DNA of 63,384 bases from Archaeoglobales archaeon (GCA_030055595.1 JASFYH010000008.1:1-63384), one strand, 5' to 3'. Counted from the first letter of the stretch, positions 8,185-16,770 are shown. A program made the numbers and translations. The notes: generated by a model not told the origin, from the sequence alone.

Positions 8185-9077
8185 TGCATCACCTCTGAGA
8201 GTATAGCCATTCTTACTGGCACACCATAGAAAGCCTGCTTAAAATACCTCGCCTGCCTCATTTTATCCACTTTAATGTCAATTTCGTCGACTCTGGGAAG
8301 TGGATGAAGAATTATCGCATCACTTTTCAATTTTTCAACAACTTGGGGAGTAATTCTGTAGCTTCCCGCAACTTTTCTGTATTCTTCCTCATCTAAAAAC
8401 CTCTCTTTTTGTATTCTGGTTACATAAAGAACGTCAATCTCCTCTATTACTTCTTCAAGTCTTGCCTTTTGAAAATTGCCATTCAGCTCTTCAAGAAAAT
8501 CTTCCGGCAAGCTCAGGATCTCAGGACTTATAAGGTAGATCTTTGAATTAAAAAGTGTTAGCGCCTTTATAAGAGAGTGGATCGTTCTCGAATATTTCAG
8601 ATCTCCAACAAGTGCTATTGAAAGCTTCTCAAGTTTTCTGCACTCTTTTCTTATTGTGTATAGATCCAAAAGTGTCTGGGTTGGATGCTGTCCCGCTCCA
8701 TCTCCAGCGTTTATGACGGGCACCGCTGAATTCTCTGCTGCGAACCTTGCAGCTCCTTCGAGGAAATGGCGAATGACTATGGCGTCGCAGTAATTGGATA
8801 CGACTTTTATCGTGTCTGCAAGTGTTTCTCCCTTGGCTATACTGCTCGCTTCCTGTGCAGAAATGTTCACAACCTCTCCGCCGAGTCTTTTCATTGCGGT
8901 CTCGAAGCTTATCCTGGTTCTTGTTGAAGGCTCAAAAAATAGATTTGCGAGTATTTTTCCTTCCAAAATTCTGCATTTTCTTATCCCAAGAGCGACATCT
9001 TCAAATTCTTCAGCTTTATCCAGAATTTTTAGTATCTCTTGCTTTGTAAGATCTTCGATTGAGATCAAGTGTTTCAT
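8181..9077 (-). CDS. pyrB: aspartate carbamoyltransferase catalytic subunit
   Basis: Second step of pyrimidine synthesis: carbamoyl phosphate plus aspartate to carbamoyl-aspartate. 298 residues. Substrate-binding motifs are intact: FEPSTRTRISFE (carbamoyl-phosphate loop, about 50), GDGAGQHPTQTLLD (about 125) and HPLPRVDEI (about 257). The ATG is about 26 bases from a central TATA-like element shared with the divergent phosphatase gene, suggesting a leaderless pyrB-pyrI(-dtdA) message. Confidence 0.97.
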   Translation of the reverse strand: MKHLISIEDLTKQEILKILDKAEEFEDVALGIRKCRILEGKILANLFFEPSTRTRISFETAMKRLGGEVVNISAQEASSIAKGETLADTIKVVSNYCDAIVIRHFLEGAARFAAENSAVPVINAGDGAGQHPTQTLLDLYTIRKECRKLEKLSIALVGDLKYSRTIHSLIKALTLFNSKIYLISPEILSLPEDFLEELNGNFQKARLEEVIEEIDVLYVTRIQKERFLDEEEYRKVAGSYRITPQVVEKLKSDAIILHPLPRVDEIDIKVDKMRQARYFKQAFYGVPVRMAILSEVMQ

Positions 9078-9097
9078 CGCTTGTAGTTATAGTAAAA

Positions 9098-9107
9098 GGT
9101 ATTTAAG
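9098..9107. promoter_or_regulatory. shared divergent TATA-like element (pyrB / phosphatase)
   Basis: GGTATTTAAG is centred at about 9103, which is 26 bases from the pyrB ATG (9077, minus) and 27 bases from the phosphatase ATG (9130, plus). Read on either strand it gives a TATA-like core (TATTTAA / TTAAATA) at the right distance for leaderless transcription. No second TATA candidate is visible in this 52-base gap. Confidence 0.5.
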
Positions 9108-9129
9108 GATTGATGCTCAATGTATAGGC

Positions 9130-9906
9130 ATGGAGCTACTTGAATTGATCGACGAGGCTAAGAAGCTGATGAAGGGAAAGATGCTTGAGTTAAATGAAAA
9201 GAGGTGCACGATCATCGGCGACATTCATGCAGATCTTGAAGCTTTGGACTTAATTGAAGAGATAATTGCTGGAAAAGCAATTTTTCTTGGTGATTATGCT
9301 GATCGTGGCGATGAACCCTTAGAAGTTTACGAGCGAATTTTGAGGCTTTTTGTAGAGGATAAGGCAATATTGCTGAGAGGAAATCATGAAACTGAAGACG
9401 TTTATCCACACGAACTGCCGTGGCAGTTGAGCCAGTATGAGAATGGAGAAGAAATCTATCGAGCTCTAATCGAGCTATGGGAAAAAATGCCTTATTCGGC
9501 GATCCTAAACAATGAAATCTGGCTTGTCCATGGTGGTGTTCCATGCAGAAGTGATCTTAGCGGGATAAGAAATCCTAATGAAGATCTGGCTCTTGAAATG
9601 CTCTGGAACGATCCTTGGGAAAGAGAGGAATGTGCTGAGAACTTCAAAAGAGGAGTAATGTTCTTCTTCGGAAAAAAAGCAACTCGGAACCTTTTTGAAA
9701 AGCTCGGAGTTAGGCTTGTCGTTCGATCTCATGAGCCATATAAGGTGCTGAAGGTTGAGCAGGGGGGCATGGTTGTAACCCTTGGCTCCTGTGCGAACCC
9801 TTATGGACTTGCAAACTTTGCGGTGCTGAAATTGGACTCAAAGGAAAAATGGGATCATGGTTTTGAATTTGTAGAAAAATTTGGAGTTGAGTTATCGATA
9901 TTTTAA
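9130..9906 (+). CDS. PPP-family serine/threonine protein phosphatase
   Basis: Calcineurin-like phosphoesterase of the PPP family, 258 residues. The metal-binding signatures are intact: GDIHADLEAL (usually GDxHG), FLGDYADRGDEPLE (usually GDxVDRG), RGNHE, then WLVHGGVP and VRSHEP. This is the catalytic set of PP1/PP2A-type enzymes, so a protein phosphatase role is likely; substrates are unknown. The open frame extends far upstream through pyrB antisense, but the ATG at 9130 is supported by the TATA-like element and the start of homology. Confidence 0.88.
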   Translation: MELLELIDEAKKLMKGKMLELNEKRCTIIGDIHADLEALDLIEEIIAGKAIFLGDYADRGDEPLEVYERILRLFVEDKAILLRGNHETEDVYPHELPWQLSQYENGEEIYRALIELWEKMPYSAILNNEIWLVHGGVPCRSDLSGIRNPNEDLALEMLWNDPWEREECAENFKRGVMFFFGKKATRNLFEKLGVRLVVRSHEPYKVLKVEQGGMVVTLGSCANPYGLANFAVLKLDSKEKWDHGFEFVEKFGVELSIF

Positions 9907-9913
9907 GTAGTAA

Positions 9914-10132
9914 ATTAGTAGGATAAGCAAAAAAGGACAGGTTGTAATTCCTAAGGAGATTCGTGAAGCATTGGGAATAAAGACAGGAGTTCTCGTCTTT
10001 TTCAGGGTTGAAAGTGGAAAAATCTTAATTGATGTTACCAAGCAGAAAATGAAAGACATCTTAAAGTCCAGCAAACCTCTGGATGAAAAAAGCGTTGAAT
10101 TTCAGAGAAAGCTAAGAGAGGAGTGGGACTAA
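9914..10132 (+). pseudogene. degenerate VapB/AbrB-type antitoxin
   Basis: The frame encodes an AbrB/SpoVT swapped-hairpin DNA-binding domain (ISKKGQVVIPKEIREALGI) followed by a short tail (SSKPLDEKSVEFQRKLREEWD), the layout of a VapB antitoxin. No ATG, GTG or TTG precedes the domain: an in-frame TAA at 9911 is followed directly by ATT AGT AGG ATA AGC. The native start codon therefore seems lost, or a rare ATT start is used. It is followed by a truncated PIN toxin, which supports decay. Confidence 0.6.
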
Positions 10133-10156
10133 TGGAAAGAAACAAAACTTTAAGGG

Positions 10157-10414
10157 TTGGAGATAGAAGCAAAAAAATTTCTTGAACACCTTTTGCAAAG
10201 ATATAAAGTCAGGAATGTAGATCCTGAGGTTGCAAAAATATCCGCTAAGCTAAGAGAGACGGGTCTAAAGCTTCCAGATGCGATAATTACCGCCACTGCC
10301 ATTGTTGTTGGAGCAATTTTGGTATCTAAAGATGAGAAAATTAAAACTTCTCAATTTGAAGTGCTAAATCCTAAAGAATTTGTCGAGAGATCTTCGGAAG
10401 TGCTTAGAACTTGA
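10157..10414 (+). pseudogene. truncated VapC PIN-domain toxin
   Basis: Only the C-terminal half of a PIN-domain ribonuclease remains (85 residues from a TTG). It includes the late conserved acidic positions LPDAIITATA and SKDEKI and ends NPKEF, typical of VapC. The N-terminal half with the first catalytic Asp (DTNxL) and the middle Glu is missing. An ATG overlapping the antitoxin stop (10132) opens a 17-codon frame (MERNKTLRV) that ends at TGA in another register, suggesting an internal deletion plus frameshift. It is unlikely to be an active nuclease. Confidence 0.65.
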
Positions 10415-10438
10415 ATTTTAACCCTTCAAAAATAAAAA

Positions 10439-11737
10439 TCAGATTGGAGCACCAAAACCCCATTTCTCAAGGGCTCTTGCAAGCTCTTTATGGCTTTTAG
10501 CGAACTCCTCAATCGATACACCGCTCATGATTGCATCTAACGCCTGCCTGACTGCAATAGCCCCAGCTTTTGCTCCATCTGGATGTCCAAGCACACCACC
10601 GCCAATCTGAAGCACGAGATCCTTGCCAAGCGCTTCTACAACTCCGGGAAGAACCCCGGGGTGTAGTCCGCCAGAAGAAGTTGGCATTGCCGGTTTAATG
10701 CTCCCAAATTCCTGTTCAAAATGAATTTCATCACTTGAGGAGTATTTTTCGTTCCTTAAAACATTTGCAAGTTCTATAGTCTCTAATTTCTTCCCTTCGA
10801 GCTTTCCATAGCCTGCAGTGCCAATATGGAGCTGATCTATGCCGATAATGCGGTAGAGTTTTGCGAGGGTGAACATCGAAATGCCGTGGTCATGCCTTGT
10901 AAATGCTGCATGCATCGCTCTATGCCCGTGGATCGCCAAACCATGGTCTTCTGCAAGATCTCGAATGTAAGTAAGCGCGCTCCAACCCGTGATAACAACG
11001 TCAACCATGACATATGGATTTCCAAGATCAGCAACAAATTTCAACCTTTTTTCCATTTCTCTTAGATCTGCGGTTATATTGGCAAACCAAGCCTTTTTTT
11101 CGCCAGTTTCATTTTCAACTCTTTCGATCACCTTCATTATTCTTCTGCCCCTCTCTTCGAATTTGCAAAAGCTCGGGTTTGTCAAATTCTCATCGTCCTT
11201 TATATAGTCGAGACCGCTCGAAAGCAATTCATAAGCAAGCTTTTCAACCTCTTCAACAGAATAGCCGACTTTTGGCTTTGGAACTGTTCCAACAATTGGT
11301 CTATCAACTTTAAAGATCTTCTTAACCTCTAAACCTTTAAAAGGTCCCTTAAAATTGCTTAGAAATGCCTTTGGAATGTATATATCTTCAACTCTGAGCT
11401 TTTCAACCCTTCGCATTCCAAATATGTTCCCTGCAACTGAAGCAAGCAATCCTGGAATATTTGCGGTTTCGAAAAGCTCCAAAGGGTAGGCAATTTTTAC
11501 ATTCCAATATTCTCCCAGCTTTTGGAATTCATAAGCTTTTGCAGATAGATCTCTGATCCTTTTTCCATCAAACCAGTCTGTTAGCGTTGTCCATGTTCCA
11601 GTGCTACTCTCAGCAGCTATTGCTCCCGCGCATTCTTCAATTGTGAAATTTTCAGCAGGTTTTACTCTGAAGGAGACCAAGATCTCCTTCGCGTAGCTTG
11701 GTTCGTGATTTCTGTCTATATATTCTTCATATCTCAT
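10439..11737 (-). CDS. rbcL: ribulose-bisphosphate carboxylase, form III
   Basis: Archaeal form III RuBisCO large subunit (432 residues). Form III enzymes usually serve the AMP/nucleoside salvage route, converting ribulose-1,5-bisphosphate and CO2 to 3-phosphoglycerate. Active-site segments are intact: GLDYIKDDENL with the Lys that is carbamylated (about 178), GHRAMHAAFTRH, loop 6 GTAGYGKLEG with its Lys, and SSGGLHPG plus LQIGGGVLGHPDG for phosphate binding. No AMP phosphorylase or ribose-1,5-bisphosphate isomerase gene lies nearby. A TATA-like CTATATATTTTT (11759-11770) sits 22-33 bases upstream. Confidence 0.96.
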   Translation of the reverse strand: MRYEEYIDRNHEPSYAKEILVSFRVKPAENFTIEECAGAIAAESSTGTWTTLTDWFDGKRIRDLSAKAYEFQKLGEYWNVKIAYPLELFETANIPGLLASVAGNIFGMRRVEKLRVEDIYIPKAFLSNFKGPFKGLEVKKIFKVDRPIVGTVPKPKVGYSVEEVEKLAYELLSSGLDYIKDDENLTNPSFCKFEERGRRIMKVIERVENETGEKKAWFANITADLREMEKRLKFVADLGNPYVMVDVVITGWSALTYIRDLAEDHGLAIHGHRAMHAAFTRHDHGISMFTLAKLYRIIGIDQLHIGTAGYGKLEGKKLETIELANVLRNEKYSSSDEIHFEQEFGSIKPAMPTSSGGLHPGVLPGVVEALGKDLVLQIGGGVLGHPDGAKAGAIAVRQALDAIMSGVSIEEFAKSHKELARALEKWGFGAPI

Positions 11738-11758
11738 GCTCCAAGATCGTTCTGGAGG

Positions 11759-11770
11759 CTATATATTTTT
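11759..11770 (-). promoter_or_regulatory. TATA box of rbcL
   Basis: On the minus strand the stretch reads AAAAATATATAG, centred about 27 bases from the rbcL ATG at 11737. This implies a leaderless or nearly leaderless message. Confidence 0.5.
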
Positions 11771-11838
11771 GTAAGTGTTTAGTTATCTCATAACCATAAC
11801 AATAATTAATAATAATTTTTATTAATGGCTAATTAGAA

Positions 11839-11876
11839 AAATTTAAATATATCTACTTCACGTTAGGTTTAAATAC
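11839..11876 (+). promoter_or_regulatory. candidate TATA elements of the hydrogenase/Hdr operon
   Basis: Two strong AT elements, AAATTTAAATATAT (11839-11852) and GGTTTAAATAC (11866-11876), precede the first gene of the operon (ATG 11937). Either would place the transcription start between about 11878 and 11903, leaving a leader that contains the GGAG at 11923. Which one is used cannot be told from sequence. Confidence 0.45.
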
Positions 11877-11936
11877 AATTCAGGTCTCGTCTAAAACGGT
11901 TAATAGTTTAACTAAAAAGGTTGGAGTGTGATTTGG

Positions 11937-13055
11937 ATGGTTGGTGGAACTGAGTTTATTTCGATAAATCCAAACGTAAACAGAGAAGTCTTTAAACTTG
12001 GAGGAAAGAGTCTGCTTGAATGCTACCAATGCGGTTCTTGCACTGCGGTTTGTCCGCTCTCAGAAGAGCTCGACGTAAGTTTCAGAAGAGCCATTCGATA
12101 TACACAGCTCGGAGTCGAAGAGAAAATCCTCGGCGATATCTCTCCTTGGTCATGCAATCTCCATGGTGACTGCACAGACAGCTGTCCGAGAGGAGCAAGC
12201 CCCTCAGAAATTCTGGCAGCAATAAGGAGATATCAGTCGATTAAATACGACTGGACTGGGATTACAAAGTGGTGGAATGGTTCTTCATTTGCCTCTAAGC
12301 TCGTGGGCTATCTTGTGATCTTTGGTTTATCATTGCTCCTTTACTTCGGGTTTTTCTGGCAGAGCATTTTAGCGTATGCCTCAACTGGTAAGCTTGTAGT
12401 TCTTTCGGAACTTTTAATCCCTGTTGCGGTTGTTTTCGTTATAAGCTTGGCGATATTGGCTTCTAATGGTTACAGAGCCTACAAGTTCATGATTAAAGAC
12501 AAAAAGAAAGAAGTTGGCTTGGTCAAATCGCTGAAGCACATAGCTAGCTTCTTCATTAAAGTTGAAAGCGATGCAATGAAAGTGGGACACAAGAGGGAAA
12601 GAATACTTGAACACACCCTAATTCTGATAGGTCTCGGACTTTTCATACTGCTTGGAATTCTATACGTGTTGGTTCCTAAATTCTTCGAGTTCAAAGTTAT
12701 CTCCAGACTGCTAATCTACGTAGCGTCTATAACACTCGTGATCGGCGTGGGCTCGCCCTTAATGAAAAGAATTACAGCGGGAGAGAAAACACACTGGTAT
12801 TACAAGAAATTCACACATCCGACTGACTGGATGTCTCTAATAACGTTGTTACCACCCGCTATAATGTTGCTTCTCGTCTTTGTTTTCTATGACCTTTCAA
12901 TGCTCTCACATGCCTACATTGCCTTTGCACTGTTCCTAAGTTTCATGATACCATTCATATTGCTTGAATTTGCCTTTGGAAAGCATACTCACTGGCTTTA
13001 CAAGGTAATTGCCTATTACGTTGGCGCTCGGACAGGATATTTCAGAGGTGATTGA
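11937..13055 (+). CDS. QmoC-like HdrC/cytochrome b fusion subunit
   Basis: 372-residue fusion of an N-terminal HdrC-type ferredoxin domain (about 1-100) and a C-terminal membrane domain with about six hydrophobic segments, the architecture of QmoC. The first cluster motif is standard (CYQCGSCTAVCP). In the second, the expected second Cys is His (CNLHGDCTDSCP). Membrane-side His residues such as EHTLIL and GKHTHW are candidate heme b ligands. It would pass electrons between the cytoplasmic HdrA/Mvh proteins and menaquinone. I chose ATG 11937 over GTG 11928 because GGAG lies ten bases upstream of the ATG. The next gene starts one base after its stop. Confidence 0.85.
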   Translation: MVGGTEFISINPNVNREVFKLGGKSLLECYQCGSCTAVCPLSEELDVSFRRAIRYTQLGVEEKILGDISPWSCNLHGDCTDSCPRGASPSEILAAIRRYQSIKYDWTGITKWWNGSSFASKLVGYLVIFGLSLLLYFGFFWQSILAYASTGKLVVLSELLIPVAVVFVISLAILASNGYRAYKFMIKDKKKEVGLVKSLKHIASFFIKVESDAMKVGHKRERILEHTLILIGLGLFILLGILYVLVPKFFEFKVISRLLIYVASITLVIGVGSPLMKRITAGEKTHWYYKKFTHPTDWMSLITLLPPAIMLLLVFVFYDLSMLSHAYIAFALFLSFMIPFILLEFAFGKHTHWLYKVIAYYVGARTGYFRGD

Positions 13056-13056
13056 G

Positions 13057-14391
13057 ATGAGTTCCGTTTTGATCGTTGGAGGAGGAGTTGCGGGAATTCA
13101 GGCAGCTTTGGACTTGGCTGAGCAGGGGATCGATGTTTATATAGTGGACAAAGCTCCAAGTGTCGGGGGAAAGATGGCTTACCTTGACAAGACTTTTCCA
13201 ACACTTGACTGTGCTTCATGCATCTTAGCACCAAAAATGGCAGCATTGCTTAGATATCCAAATATAAAGCTGATAATGAATTCTGAAGTTCAGGATGTTA
13301 GCGGTAGAGCGGGGAATTTCAAGGTTAAGATTCTTAAAAAGCCTACTTACGTTGACTGGAGCAAGTGCAATGGATGTGGAGTCTGCACCGAGAAATGCCC
13401 AACAAAGGTTCCAAATGAATACAACATGGGTTTATCACAAAGAAGGGCAATTTACATAATGTTCCCGCAAGCTGTGCCTAAGAGGGCAATTATTGATGCG
13501 GAGCACTGTATGAGATTAAATCCACCCCCTAAAGCTAAAGAAAAAGCAAAGGGACCGCTATGTGGGGTTTGTGAAAGAAATTGCCCAACAAAAGCCATTA
13601 GATATGACCAACAGCCGGAGATTTTGGAGTTAAACGTTTCAGCGGTAATCGTAGCTACTGGGATGGAGCTTTACGACCCAAGGAACTTACCTGAATTGGG
13701 CTACGGTAAATACCAGAATGTTTACACAAATCTTGAGTTTGAAAGGCTCGTCTCAGCTACTGGTCCAACAAACGGTGAGATCGTAAGGAAATCAGATGGA
13801 AAGCATCCGAAAAAGATCGCATGGATCCAGTGCGTTGGTTCAAGAGACATAAGATTCAACCACTATTGCTCAGCCTATTGTTGCATGGCTGCAACTAAGC
13901 AGGCAATCCTTGCAAAGGAGCATTTGCCCGAAGTTCAGTGCACGGTCTACTACATGGACATAAGAGCTTTTGGAAAGGGTTTCAATGAGTTTTTGGAGAG
14001 AGCCAAGAAGGAATTCGGAATCAACTATATCCGTGGCAAAGTTGTAAGGATCGATGAAATTCCAGAGACTAAGAATCTGAAGATCGTTTACGAAGACACC
14101 GCTGAGAGCTATATGAAGGCGGACGAATACGACATGGTTGTCCTTTCAGTGGCTATAACTCCAAACTCAAAGCTACCACTTCCAGTGGAGTTAACAAAGG
14201 ACGGATTCATACAGCTAAAAGATCCTTACTTGGATCCAGTTTCAACAACAGTTGAGGGGATCTTTGTTGTTGGAGCGGTGGCGGGAGCAAAGGATATCCC
14301 CGACTCTGTGACTGAAGCGAGTGCTGCAGCAGCAAGGGCAGCGTTAATTGCCAAGAGGTTCTCTTGTCCGACTCCGGAGGTGGTTAAATGA
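13057..14391 (+). CDS. HdrA/QmoA-type flavoprotein, short form
   Basis: FAD protein of 444 residues. It has an N-terminal Rossmann motif (GGGVAGIQAALDLAEQG, about 8-24), then FPTLDCASCILAPKM, the Cys-containing segment typical of HdrA and QmoA. Two ferredoxin-like clusters follow (CNGCGVCTEKCP about 108, and CGVCERNCP with an upstream Cys about 164-188). It lacks the N-terminal HdrA domain and C-terminal ferredoxins present in its neighbour, so the two look like complementary halves of an HdrA-A' pair. Role: flavin-based electron transfer or bifurcation within the Mvh/Hdr complex. It overlaps the next gene by four bases. Confidence 0.87.
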   Translation: MSSVLIVGGGVAGIQAALDLAEQGIDVYIVDKAPSVGGKMAYLDKTFPTLDCASCILAPKMAALLRYPNIKLIMNSEVQDVSGRAGNFKVKILKKPTYVDWSKCNGCGVCTEKCPTKVPNEYNMGLSQRRAIYIMFPQAVPKRAIIDAEHCMRLNPPPKAKEKAKGPLCGVCERNCPTKAIRYDQQPEILELNVSAVIVATGMELYDPRNLPELGYGKYQNVYTNLEFERLVSATGPTNGEIVRKSDGKHPKKIAWIQCVGSRDIRFNHYCSAYCCMAATKQAILAKEHLPEVQCTVYYMDIRAFGKGFNEFLERAKKEFGINYIRGKVVRIDEIPETKNLKIVYEDTAESYMKADEYDMVVLSVAITPNSKLPLPVELTKDGFIQLKDPYLDPVSTTVEGIFVVGAVAGAKDIPDSVTEASAAAARAALIAKRFSCPTPEVVK

Positions 14392-16340
14392 CTGAAGAGC
14401 CAAGAATTGGGGTTTATGTATGTCACTGTGGTTTTAATATCGCGGGCACGGTTGATGTGAAGAAGGTTGCGGAATTTGCCAAAACCTTGCCGAATGTTGT
14501 GGTTGCCAAGGACTACGTTTTCATGTGCTCTGAGCCAGGGCAAGATCTAATAAAGGCGGATATAAAGGCTCACAATCTGAACAGAGTTGTCGTGTCTGCA
14601 TGTTCACCATCTCTGCATGAGATCACTTTCAGAACCGCTGTAAGCGAGGCGGGGCTAAACAAATACCTTCTTGAGATGGCAAATATCAGAGAGCACTGTT
14701 CTTGGGTGCATCACGACAAAGAGAAGGCGACTGAAAAGGCAAAGGAGATCGTCAGAATGGCTGTGGCAAAGGCAAGACACCTTGAGCCGTTGCAAGAACT
14801 TGAAGTTAAGGCTGAAACGAGTGCATTGGTTTTAGGTGGCGGAGTAGCGGGAATGAGAGCAGCATTGGAGCTTGCAAACTACGGATTTAACGTTTATCTG
14901 GTTGAAAAAGCTCCTACGATTGGCGGTAAAGCGGCTTTAATAGGTTATGTGGATCCAAAAACAAAGGGGGCTGAGATCGTAAGTAAGATGTTCGATAGAG
15001 TCAAGGACTGTCCTCGAATTCAGGTTTTAACGAATGCGGAGCTCATTCAGCTGAGTGGCTTTGCTGGAAACTACATAGCTAAAGTTAGATTAAATCCAAG
15101 ATATGTAAATGAGAAATGCACACTCTGCGGAGAATGTGAAGAAGTTTGCCCAATAGAGGTTTCGAACGAATACAACTTCGGTTTGAATAAAAGAAAAGCG
15201 ATCTTTCTGCCTTTTAGCAATGCTTATCCGCCATACTATGCGATCGACTATAGAGTCTGCGTTAAATGCGGAGAATGCGAAAAAGTTTGCAGGTTCGGAG
15301 CAATTAGTCTGAAGGAAGAACCAAAGGTTGTTGATTTGAAGGTCGGTTCGATCATAATAGCAACTGGCTACGATCCATACAGACCCTTCAAGGGTGAATA
15401 TGGCTATGGACTCCACCAGAATATAATGACGCTTTTCCAGCTCGAAAGACTGCTTGATCCAGATAGCCCGACGAAAGGAGAGTTAATAGTTGGGAATAAA
15501 ATCCCGAAAAGCATAGCATTTATCCAGTGCGTAGGCTCGAGAAACACAACCCCCGGAGCAAAGGAATACTGCTCAAGAATGTGTTGCACCACTGCAATTA
15601 ACAGTGCGGTCAAGATCAAGGAGAAATATCCAGATATGAACGTTTATATCCTTTACAAGGACATAATGACATACGGAAGCGACGAGACGCTTTATGAGGA
15701 GGCGGGCAAAAAGCTTGTTCAGTTCATAAAATTCGAAGAAAAGATCCCAAAGGTTTCGATAACACCCGAGGGATTGTTTATAGACGTCTTTGAATACACT
15801 ATTCAGGAGAACCTGAGAATTCCAGTCGATGCGATTGTGCTGTCCATAGGCATGCTTCCGCCAAGAGACATAGAGGAGCTAATTGCGGTAACAAGGGTAA
15901 GCTGTGGTGGCGAAGGCTTTGTAAGAGAAGCCCACTTAAAGCTTGCTCCAGTTGAAGCTCCAACTAAAGGCATATTCCTTGCCGGGTGTATCACTGGTCC
16001 TAAGAACATTCTTGAAAGCATTAGAATGGGTTCCGCTGCAGCTGCGAAGGCAATGTCTCTGCTCTCGAAGGGCAAGCTGACAATAGAGCCAATGATTGCT
16101 CAGGTTAATGAGGAGAAATGCAGTGGTTGTGCGATCTGCGTTGGTGTTTGCCCGTATTCAGCGATCTCAATAAAGAAAGTGAACGGGGACAGGATTGCAT
16201 ACGTTGAAAAAGCCCTTTGCATGGGTTGTGGAACGTGCAATGCAGCATGCCCGAGTGGTGCAATGCAACATCTCGGCTTCAAGGACATTCAGCTTTTGGC
16301 TCAAACAAGAGCGGTTTTTGGAGGTGAGATGAATGTCTGA
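14388..16340 (+). CDS. hdrA: HdrA-type iron-sulfur flavoprotein, full length
   Basis: 650-residue HdrA homologue, flavin subunit of heterodisulfide-reductase-type complexes. Order: N-terminal domain with VYVCHCGFN and CSPSLHEITFR (about 8-85), Rossmann FAD site GGGVAGMRAALELANYG (about 149), inserted ferredoxin (CTLCGECEEVCP and CVKCGECEKVC), and two C-terminal [4Fe-4S] motifs (CSGCAICVGVCP, CMGCGTCNAACP). The DCxxC segment kept by the preceding gene is absent: the matching region reads APTIGGKAALIGYVDP. It overlaps mvhD by eight bases, consistent with one complex. Confidence 0.93.
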   Translation: MTEEPRIGVYVCHCGFNIAGTVDVKKVAEFAKTLPNVVVAKDYVFMCSEPGQDLIKADIKAHNLNRVVVSACSPSLHEITFRTAVSEAGLNKYLLEMANIREHCSWVHHDKEKATEKAKEIVRMAVAKARHLEPLQELEVKAETSALVLGGGVAGMRAALELANYGFNVYLVEKAPTIGGKAALIGYVDPKTKGAEIVSKMFDRVKDCPRIQVLTNAELIQLSGFAGNYIAKVRLNPRYVNEKCTLCGECEEVCPIEVSNEYNFGLNKRKAIFLPFSNAYPPYYAIDYRVCVKCGECEKVCRFGAISLKEEPKVVDLKVGSIIIATGYDPYRPFKGEYGYGLHQNIMTLFQLERLLDPDSPTKGELIVGNKIPKSIAFIQCVGSRNTTPGAKEYCSRMCCTTAINSAVKIKEKYPDMNVYILYKDIMTYGSDETLYEEAGKKLVQFIKFEEKIPKVSITPEGLFIDVFEYTIQENLRIPVDAIVLSIGMLPPRDIEELIAVTRVSCGGEGFVREAHLKLAPVEAPTKGIFLAGCITGPKNILESIRMGSAAAAKAMSLLSKGKLTIEPMIAQVNEEKCSGCAICVGVCPYSAISIKKVNGDRIAYVEKALCMGCGTCNAACPSGAMQHLGFKDIQLLAQTRAVFGGEMNV

Positions 16341-16770
16341 GACCAAAGGAGAATTTGAGCCAAAGATCGTTGTATATGCATGTAACTGGTGCACTTATGC
16401 AGCCACAGATCTCGCGGGAACGAGCAGAATGAGCTATCCGCCGAACGTTCGGATCATTAGAGTCATGTGTTCTGGCAGAATTGATCCGCAGTTCGTTCTT
16501 CAGGCGTTCGCTGACGGAGCGGACGGTGTGATCGTCGCGGGATGTCATCCGCCCGCTGATTGCCACTACATCGAGGGAAATTACAAAGCCTACAGAAGAT
16601 TCGAGCTTTTTAGAAAGCTTCTCGAAACAATGGGAATTGAGCAAGAACGCTTTAGACTTGAATGGATCTCAGCTGCTGAGGCAAGCAGGTGGGTGCAAGT
16701 GGTGAATGAAATGGTGACCCAGGTGAAAAAGCTTGGTCCACTGAAGCCCAATTTGGAGGTGAGAGAATGA
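16333..16770 (+). CDS. mvhD: F420-non-reducing hydrogenase [2Fe-2S] subunit MvhD
   Basis: 145-residue MvhD, which links the NiFe hydrogenase to HdrA. Cys residues CNWC, MCSGR, GCHPPADC fit the [2Fe-2S] site of the family, and GVIVAGCHPPADCHY is the family signature. No fused HdrA domain is present (unlike QmoB). The start overlaps hdrA by eight bases and the stop overlaps mvhG by four bases, so it is translationally coupled on both sides. Confidence 0.94.
   Translation: MSETKGEFEPKIVVYACNWCTYAATDLAGTSRMSYPPNVRIIRVMCSGRIDPQFVLQAFADGADGVIVAGCHPPADCHYIEGNYKAYRRFELFRKLLETMGIEQERFRLEWISAAEASRWVQVVNEMVTQVKKLGPLKPNLEVRE

Noticed and set aside
8794-9129. N-terminal extension of the phosphatase frame
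   Set aside because: The extension runs antisense through pyrB. The TATA-like element and the start of phosphatase similarity both place the start at ATG 9130.
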